From: Nitratireductor basaltis
Lineage (GTDB): Bacteria; Pseudomonadota; Alphaproteobacteria; Rhizobiales; Rhizobiaceae
Assembly (NCBI RefSeq): GCF_000733725.1
Contig: NZ_JMQM01000001.1
Location: 2,294,001 to 2,358,000 of the forward strand
DNA: 64,000 nt
Reading direction: 5' to 3'
Under the pieces are notes generated by a model, which did not search any database, was not told where the DNA came from, and saw nothing but the letters and a program-made list of their open reading frames with translations. Of the stretch, positions 59,207-64,000 are shown piece after piece. The translations under genes were made by a program, and so were the position numbers. Numbering within the stretch: the stretch's first letter is position 1; every line of letters begins with the position of its first letter.

Positions 59207-59476
59207 CTATGGGGTGAGGTCCAGTGCCTCCACCACCTGGCTGTAAGGCAAACCCGCCTTGTCGTTAAGCCGCCGGACCTGCTCAATGTCGTTGCTTTCG
59301 AACAGGCACATGCAGCGACCATCCTCGGGAGCGAATGTCGAGCGAATATATGCGATCCGCTCTCCGTTAGCTGACATGTCGGCCGCTGTTGCAATTGCCG
59401 CCCTCTGCGCTCCTGCCAAGTCCTCCATACTGATACCCTTGAGGTTTCGTTCAACCATATAGACAGTCATTTTCAT
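59207..59476 (-). CDS. DUF4242 family small protein
   Basis: An 89-residue protein of the DUF4242 (ferredoxin-like, SCO4226-type) family, recognised by VYMVERNLKGISMEDLAGAQ at the N-terminus and IRSTFAPEDGRCMCLFESND. Some members bind nickel; that is not evident here. GGAGGAATG before the start is a good ribosome site. It is divergent from the LysR regulator at 59619, suggesting that LysR controls it. Confidence 0.85.
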   Translation of the reverse strand: MKMTVYMVERNLKGISMEDLAGAQRAAIATAADMSANGERIAYIRSTFAPEDGRCMCLFESNDIEQVRRLNDKAGLPYSQVVEALDLTP

Positions 59477-59618
59477 TCCTCCTCATGCTTGCGATGGATC
59501 GGATTGCACCACGTGTTTCGCCATGGCGGAAATGGCGTTTTCTCATTGATCCATAACTTACGGTTGGGTTCGGCTGTGATAAGCTCCTCAAGCGGTGGGA
59601 TCGACCGAGGAGTTGATC

Positions 59619-60497
59619 ATGGAGATGGCACAGATCCGATATGTGCTGGCGGCTGCCAAAAGCCTGAATTTCACCAAGGCTGCCGAGGAATGCTGTATAT
59701 CCCAACCGGCTCTGACCAAAGGCATCAAGGCACTCGAGAACGAACTGGAAGCGGAGCTTTTTCATCGGGAGGGGCGCCGGATATTGCTGAGCGAGTTCGG
59801 TCGATCAATGCTCCCCCACCTGCAGCAGATCGTGGAGGAAACGGAAGCTGCGCGCGCGCTGGCGCAAAATTTCCGCCTGCTCAAGAAGATACCCATCCGC
59901 CTCGGCGTGCTCTCGACGGTTGGACATGTGCGGCTTTCCCGATTTCTCGCTCGCTTCGACAAGGAGAACCCGGGCGTTGAGCTGTCGGTAATCGAGGGCT
60001 CCGCATCAGGACTTTCCGACCAGTTGCTTGAGGGCGAACTGGACGTCCTGATCGCGACCAGGACAGCCGAACTGGAAGACCGCTTGCGCACACAGGATCT
60101 TTACAGGGAGCGATATGTTGTCGTTTTCCCGCCCGATCACCGACTTGGTGCACACGACGCGGTGAGTTTGGCTGATCTTGATGGAGAAGATTACGTGGAT
60201 CGACTCTCCTGCGAGATGCGGGAGATGGTGATGTCCGCATGCCAGAGCGAAGGCGTCGAGCTCTACGCACGCTTTCGTTCCGAGAGAGAGGACTGGGTAC
60301 AGGCCATGGTCCTTGCAGGGCTCGGATTTGCCTTCATGCCGGAGTTTTCGGTCAGCCTGCCGGGACTCATGCAACGCCCGCTGATCGAGCCGGAGGTAGA
60401 ACGCCAGATAGCTGCCATGACTGCCCCGGGTCGAAAATTCTCGCCGGGTCTGGAATCCTTTTTCAGGGTGGCTAGCCGTTTCTCGTGGCCGGGCTGA
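59619..60497 (+). CDS. LysR-family regulator (next to DUF4242 gene)
   Basis: A 292-residue LysR protein: N-terminal HTH (residues 1-60, AAAKSLNFTKAAEECCISQPALTKGIKALENELEAELF, described in part) and a substrate-binding-like domain. ATG 59619 has GAGGAG upstream; frame open to 59595. The CbbR/CynR-type features are generic; inducer unknown. Divergent from the DUF4242 gene with 142 bases between. Confidence 0.9.
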   Translation: MEMAQIRYVLAAAKSLNFTKAAEECCISQPALTKGIKALENELEAELFHREGRRILLSEFGRSMLPHLQQIVEETEAARALAQNFRLLKKIPIRLGVLSTVGHVRLSRFLARFDKENPGVELSVIEGSASGLSDQLLEGELDVLIATRTAELEDRLRTQDLYRERYVVVFPPDHRLGAHDAVSLADLDGEDYVDRLSCEMREMVMSACQSEGVELYARFRSEREDWVQAMVLAGLGFAFMPEFSVSLPGLMQRPLIEPEVERQIAAMTAPGRKFSPGLESFFRVASRFSWPG

Positions 60498-60525
60498 ACG
60501 AGGGTTAGCCGGGAGCGCTTTGGCT

Positions 60526-61434
60526 TTAACCAACAGCCAGATCGAGGGCCTTAGCTGCTTCTCTCATGACGCCCACGAGACGCTCGCGGCTGTCGTCGAA
60601 GGTCCGGTTGTCGGGGAACATCAGGCTGATGCCCCGGTTTGCGTCGGTCATGACCAGCGGCCTGACAACAACTTCCTTCCTGTGCACGGCCTGTCGGCGC
60701 GCGAACAGATCGGGGAGTACGGCTATGCCGGCGCCCGTGGCGGCCATCAGCAGGATTGAGTCGAGACTGGTGCCCTCATAGTCATCCGACACGATACCGC
60801 CGCTTAGGCCGGCCAGGCCGTAGACGATCCGCGCGAGGCGGTGCCCCGTGTCCAGGGTGAGCAAGCGCTGGCCAGTCAGATTGGCCGCCGTCACCTCGTC
60901 CATGGAAGCAATGGCATGGTCGGGCGAGGCGCACACCCAAAGCGGCTCCGTGAACAAAGGATACTGACGGGTGTTCGGATGATCCTCAGGGGTTGAGATA
61001 ATGGCATCAAAGCGCCCGTTGCGGATGCCCTCATCCAGGTTCAGCGTGTTTTCCTCACGCACGATCACACGCAAGTCCGGCTCGTCGCGATGCAGGGATT
61101 GCATCACCTGTGGCAGGAGGTAAGGGCCAATTGAGGGAAGTGCACCCAGTCTCAGCCTTCCGCCAAAGGGCAAATCGGTGGCCATGACACTGCGAAGGCT
61201 CTCCACCTCGCTGATGATGCGCCGCGCGCGGTGAACGAATTCCAGTCCCTTGGCCGTTGTCTGGGCTCCGTTGCGCCCTCGCTTGAAGAGCTGCACGCCA
61301 AGATCGGCTTCCACTGCGGCGATCTGGCTCGACAGACTTGGCTGACTGACATGCAACGTCTCCGCGGCAAGACCAAACCCGCCGAGCTGGTGCACGGTGA
61401 CGATATATTCAAGCTGTCGGAACGTCGGCCTCAT
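60526..61434 (-). CDS. LysR-family regulator, OxyR/CbbR-like, divergent from SbtA-family gene
   Basis: A 302-residue LysR protein: HTH at about 1-60 (VSQPSLSSQIAAVEADLGVQLF) and an effector domain with RLRLGALPSIGPYLLP, typical of the OxyR subgroup. The redox pair of OxyR cysteines is not present, so peroxide sensing is unlikely. Start ATG 61434 leaves 94 bases to the SbtA-like gene. Probably controls that transporter. Confidence 0.9.
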   Translation of the reverse strand: MRPTFRQLEYIVTVHQLGGFGLAAETLHVSQPSLSSQIAAVEADLGVQLFKRGRNGAQTTAKGLEFVHRARRIISEVESLRSVMATDLPFGGRLRLGALPSIGPYLLPQVMQSLHRDEPDLRVIVREENTLNLDEGIRNGRFDAIISTPEDHPNTRQYPLFTEPLWVCASPDHAIASMDEVTAANLTGQRLLTLDTGHRLARIVYGLAGLSGGIVSDDYEGTSLDSILLMAATGAGIAVLPDLFARRQAVHRKEVVVRPLVMTDANRGISLMFPDNRTFDDSRERLVGVMREAAKALDLAVG

Positions 61435-61528
61435 TCATAGTCTCAAACTATATTTCGAGAGATAAGAAAGTATTTTAACTATGAATTGAGTTGCGGCAAT
61501 AGCGCGGCATCGAAATCTGGAGCCTGCA

Positions 61529-62506
61529 ATGTCTGCCGTCATCGACACGCTAACCGGTAACCTGATGGTGCCGACAATCCTCTTCTTCGTGCTGGGCCTC
61601 GTGGCTGCGGCCATACGCAGCGACCTTTCCATTCCGGAAGGTGCCGCGAAGTTCATGTCGCTCTATCTCCTTCTCGCGATCGGCTTCAAGGGCGGGCACA
61701 GCCTGGCGCAGCACGGGCTGCATGCCGATCTGCTTCTCGCCATCATGGCGGGCCTGGTCTTGTCTTTCCTTATCCCCTTTCTCGCCTTTCTGCTGTTGCG
61801 TGTCACGACCCGTCTCGACGCCTTGAACGCGGCTGCGGTGGCGGGACACTACGGCTCTATCTCCATCGTGACCTTTGTGGCGGCATCAAGCTTGCTGGAG
61901 CTCGCGGGGGTGAAGTTCGACGGCTACATGGTCGCGGTTGCCGCGAGTATGGAGGTGCCTGCAATTCTGTCGGCATTGTGGATCGCTCACCGCTTTTCTG
62001 GAGAAAGGGAAACGAAGGGGGTTCCTGCACGCGAGCTGTTTGCAAACGGGTCGGTACTACTGCTTACAGGGGCATTCCTGATCGGAGCCGTGACCAAGGA
62101 AAAAGGCATGGAGATGATCGCGCCATTCGTCGTCACGCCCTTTGTCGGCATCCTCTGCCTGTTTCTCCTGGACATGGGAATTTCTGCCGGACGGAGCCTC
62201 TTGCGCAACCGTCACATGCTGAATGCCGGGCTCTTCTCCTTCGGCCTGCTCATGCCTCTGATTGCTGCACTTTTCGGGTGGGCTGCCGGCTGGGCCATCG
62301 GCTTGCAGACCGGGAGCCTGTTCCTGTTGATGGTTCTCGCTGCCTCCGCTTCTTATATCGCGGTACCCGCAGCAATACGGATTGCGCTTCCAAGGGCGGA
62401 GTCGGGAATTTACCTGACGCTCTCGCTGGGTGTGACATTTCCCTTCAACATCACGGTCGGACTGCCGCTCTATCTGTGGCTTGCGGGCCTTGGCGCGCCG
62501 AGCTGA
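61529..62506 (+). CDS. SbtA-family sodium-dependent bicarbonate transporter-like permease
   Basis: A 325-residue membrane protein with about ten helices and the SbtA (DUF897) pattern: KFMSLYLLLAIGFKGGHSL in helix 2 and AGHYGSISIVTFVAASS in helix 5. In cyanobacteria SbtA imports bicarbonate with sodium. In heterotrophs the substrate has rarely been tested. No SbtB regulator gene is beside it. Control by the divergent LysR gene is inferred from arrangement. Confidence 0.85.
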   Translation: MSAVIDTLTGNLMVPTILFFVLGLVAAAIRSDLSIPEGAAKFMSLYLLLAIGFKGGHSLAQHGLHADLLLAIMAGLVLSFLIPFLAFLLLRVTTRLDALNAAAVAGHYGSISIVTFVAASSLLELAGVKFDGYMVAVAASMEVPAILSALWIAHRFSGERETKGVPARELFANGSVLLLTGAFLIGAVTKEKGMEMIAPFVVTPFVGILCLFLLDMGISAGRSLLRNRHMLNAGLFSFGLLMPLIAALFGWAAGWAIGLQTGSLFLLMVLAASASYIAVPAAIRIALPRAESGIYLTLSLGVTFPFNITVGLPLYLWLAGLGAPS

Positions 62507-62527
62507 CCACCCAAGGGTGCGAATTTC

Positions 62528-62556
62528 AGGGAGGCGGAAGAAGTGCGCCGCCTCTC
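62528..62556. terminator. Terminator-like hairpin after the SbtA-like gene
   Basis: GAGGCGG (62531-62537) pairs with CCGCCTC (62548-62554), loop of ten. Only short T runs follow. It lies between the converging SbtA-like and DUF2218 genes. Confidence 0.45.
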
Positions 62557-62590
62557 TGTTGCAATTTTGGAGGGAGTAGCTCCGGCAGTC

Positions 62591-62896
62591 TCAGGCAGGC
62601 TCTGCGGACTTCCAATCGAGACGTTCGAGCTTCTCGCGGAAGGCAAATCGGACGAGATGGCTCTCGATCACGCCTTTGCCCCGGTCAAGGCTCTCTTCGT
62701 CCGGGGCGCTGAGAGCAAAGCGGATGCCGGTGTCGTCCGCGCTCATTTTGGCTGCAGCAGGCCCGAACGAACAGCGGCCGTTCCCGCCGTGCTCCGCGTC
62801 ATATTCCACATCGATCTTGTGTGCGAAATGCTTGCAAAGCTGGATGAGGTATCTGCGCCCGTTTTCGGTCTGATAGCTGGCAGTGGCAGTAGGCAT
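62591..62896 (-). CDS. DUF2218 family protein
   Basis: A 101-residue protein recognised as DUF2218 by RYLIQLCKHFAHKIDVEYD (about 15-33) and ADDTGIRFALSAPDEESLDRGKGVIESHLVRFAFREKLERLDW (described in part). DUF2218 genes frequently accompany siderophore or haem uptake genes. Here it is divergent from a siderophore binding protein. Function unknown. Confidence 0.9.
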   Translation of the reverse strand: MPTATASYQTENGRRYLIQLCKHFAHKIDVEYDAEHGGNGRCSFGPAAAKMSADDTGIRFALSAPDEESLDRGKGVIESHLVRFAFREKLERLDWKSAEPA

Positions 62897-63024
62897 TTCG
62901 TGTGTCCGCCTTATTGTTGAGTAAGCAAATCATATTATTCTGGACTCGCAAATTGCAATGGGCTAAGCCGCGTAAAGTTGAAATTTCCAATCAAGTATAA
63001 CGCTGACCCCGAAGGAGCTTGTCC

Positions 63025-63927
63025 ATGAGAAGCCTCGTCCAGATTGCTGCCGCTGCAGTTCTTTTCGCAGTACCGGCACTCGCCGATACGCTGACGGTCG
63101 AAACGGCGCGAGGCCCTGCAGAAGTGCCCGCATCGCCGGAAAAGATCGCAGTCTTCGACCTTTCGGCGTTCGACACTCTGAACGCACTGGGTGTTTCGGT
63201 TGCCGGTTCGGTGGACAAGGCCTATCTGGGTCATCTCAAGGACGCGCATGAAAAGGCCGAAGTGGTCGGCTCGCTCTTCGAGCCGGACTTCGAGGCGATC
63301 AACGCGATGCAGCCGGACCTGATCATCGTCGGGTCGCGTTCCTCCGAACAGCTCGAGCCGCTTTCCAAATTCGCTCCGACCATCGACATGACCGTTTGGG
63401 GTGATGATCTCCTGGGTCTGGCGAAAGCCAGAATCGAAGCCTATGGCAAGCTCTTCGATCGTGCCGACAAGGCGAGCGCCCTCAGCGCGGAACTTGACGA
63501 AAAGCTTGCGAAAGCACGCGAGACCGTTGCCGGCAAGGGCAAGGCCATGATCGTCATGACCAACGGGCCGAAGGTCTCGGCCTATGGCAAGGGATCGCGC
63601 TTCGGCTGGCTGCATCAGGCACTTGAACTTCCCGAAGCGGTTGAAACCTCCAGCGAAAATTCGCATGGCGAAGCGGTTTCCTTCGAATTCATCCGTGATG
63701 CCAATCCCGACTGGCTTCTGGTAATCGACCGCTCGGTGGCAATCGGTGCGGAAGGTGCCCGCGCCGACGAAACGCTGGACAATGCCCTGGTGGCCGAAAC
63801 CACCGCCTGGAAGAACGGTCAGGTGATCTATCTCAATGCTGCCGATCTCTACATTGCCGGCGGCGGTGCGCGCTCGATCATGAACACGCTCGACCTGCTC
63901 ATCGAAGGCTTCAACAAGCCCTCCTGA
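63025..63927 (+). CDS. Siderophore ABC transporter substrate-binding protein (FatB/CeuE type)
   Basis: A 300-residue periplasmic iron-siderophore binding protein. Signal peptide ends at VPALAD (about residue 21). Features: FDLSAFDTLNALGV, LIIVGSRSSEQ, and NSHGEAVSFEFIRDANPDWLLVIDRSVAIG near 210-238, which are typical of FatB/CeuE. GAAGGAG ahead of ATG 63025 decides the start; the ORF also starts at an in-frame TTG two codons earlier. Permease gene follows after three bases. Confidence 0.92.
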   Translation: MRSLVQIAAAAVLFAVPALADTLTVETARGPAEVPASPEKIAVFDLSAFDTLNALGVSVAGSVDKAYLGHLKDAHEKAEVVGSLFEPDFEAINAMQPDLIIVGSRSSEQLEPLSKFAPTIDMTVWGDDLLGLAKARIEAYGKLFDRADKASALSAELDEKLAKARETVAGKGKAMIVMTNGPKVSAYGKGSRFGWLHQALELPEAVETSSENSHGEAVSFEFIRDANPDWLLVIDRSVAIGAEGARADETLDNALVAETTAWKNGQVIYLNAADLYIAGGGARSIMNTLDLLIEGFNKPS

Positions 63928-63930
63928 TCC

Positions 63931-64000
63931 ATGAGCCTTCCCGTCCGGTCAGCAACGCTGCTCGCGCTTCTGGGGCTGGCAGCAGCCAGCCTCTTCGTGG
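63931..64000 (+). CDS. Siderophore ABC transporter permease, N-terminus (cut by window edge)
   Basis: ATG 63931 begins MSLPVRSATLLALLGLAAAS, a first membrane helix typical of FecCD-type permeases, and is cut at the window end after about 23 residues. Three bases separate it from the binding-protein stop. Confidence 0.7.
   Translation, partial: MSLPVRSATLLALLGLAAASLFV

Noticed and set aside
60526-61434. LysR protein as an OxyR peroxide sensor
   Set aside because: The redox-active cysteines of OxyR are not present, although the general sequence is of that subgroup.

Overview
The window reads as chromosomal DNA of a GC-rich alphaproteobacterium of the order Hyphomicrobiales (Rhizobiales), probably a Phyllobacteriaceae-like, possibly marine or saline genus. 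This is inference from gene families: many binding-protein-dependent importers, an exonuclease plus ATP-dependent ligase pair, thiCOSGED under a TPP riboswitch, a DUF1611/DgcN protein, DUF2218 beside siderophore uptake, and a TeaABCD-like TRAP operon. No phage, transposase, integrase, rRNA or CRISPR array was seen. Coding density is high and genes sit in tight operons, with stop/start overlaps of a few bases.

Layout. 1-4.8 kb: end of a ligase-associated exonuclease, an ATP-dependent DNA ligase, a membrane-anchored unknown protein, a DgcN-like N-acetyltransferase and a small membrane protein. 4.8-8.6 kb (minus): a three-subunit molybdenum hydroxylase of the form II CoxSLM type, with heptamer repeats at both gene junctions. 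8.8-10.3 kb: tRNA-Thr(CGT), then a TetR repressor divergent from an AhpD-like protein across two 16-bp palindromes. 10.7-16.2 kb: an oligopeptide ABC importer with a fused OppDF ATPase. 16.7-20.1 kb: a TRAP transporter plus a UspA protein. 20.2-23 kb (minus): an acyl-CoA synthetase with a histone-H1-like N-terminal tail, and a DUF924 protein. 23.2-28.5 kb: a complete dppABCDF-type importer. 28.6-33.1 kb: pgi, a MocR regulator and chrA.

33.3-35 kb: a CoxG-like SRPBCC protein and an Mrp/ApbC P-loop protein that lacks the usual CxxC. 35.1-38.8 kb: a three-subunit membrane gluconate dehydrogenase-type enzyme (Tat-signal gamma subunit, FAD subunit, triheme cytochrome c). 38.9-40.9 kb (minus): an RsbQ/KAI2-like alpha/beta hydrolase coupled to a PAS histidine kinase. 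41.0-46.4 kb: TPP riboswitch and thiC-thiO-thiS-thiG-thiE-thiD. 46.4-55.6 kb: a galactoside operon (binding protein, two permeases, GH36, MsmX/UgpC-type ATPase, GH42) divergent from an AraC regulator. 55.8-58.7 kb: alpha/beta hydrolase, SDR and AraC regulator with 21-bp-spaced direct repeats between the divergent genes. 58.9 kb: tRNA-Arg(CCG). 59.2-62.5 kb: DUF4242 with a LysR regulator, and a second LysR regulator divergent from an SbtA-family permease. 62.6-64 kb: DUF2218 and the start of a siderophore ABC importer.

The overall picture is an opportunistic heterotroph that takes up peptides, compatible solutes, galactosides and siderophores. Hairpins or intrinsic terminators recur between a binding-protein gene and its permease gene in four of the five importers, the usual way to make excess binding protein. 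The most unusual items are the FadD tail, the RsbQ-PAS-kinase pair, the TeaA-like TRAP system and the heptamer repeats. Several genes appear to start with TTG behind a Shine-Dalgarno sequence.
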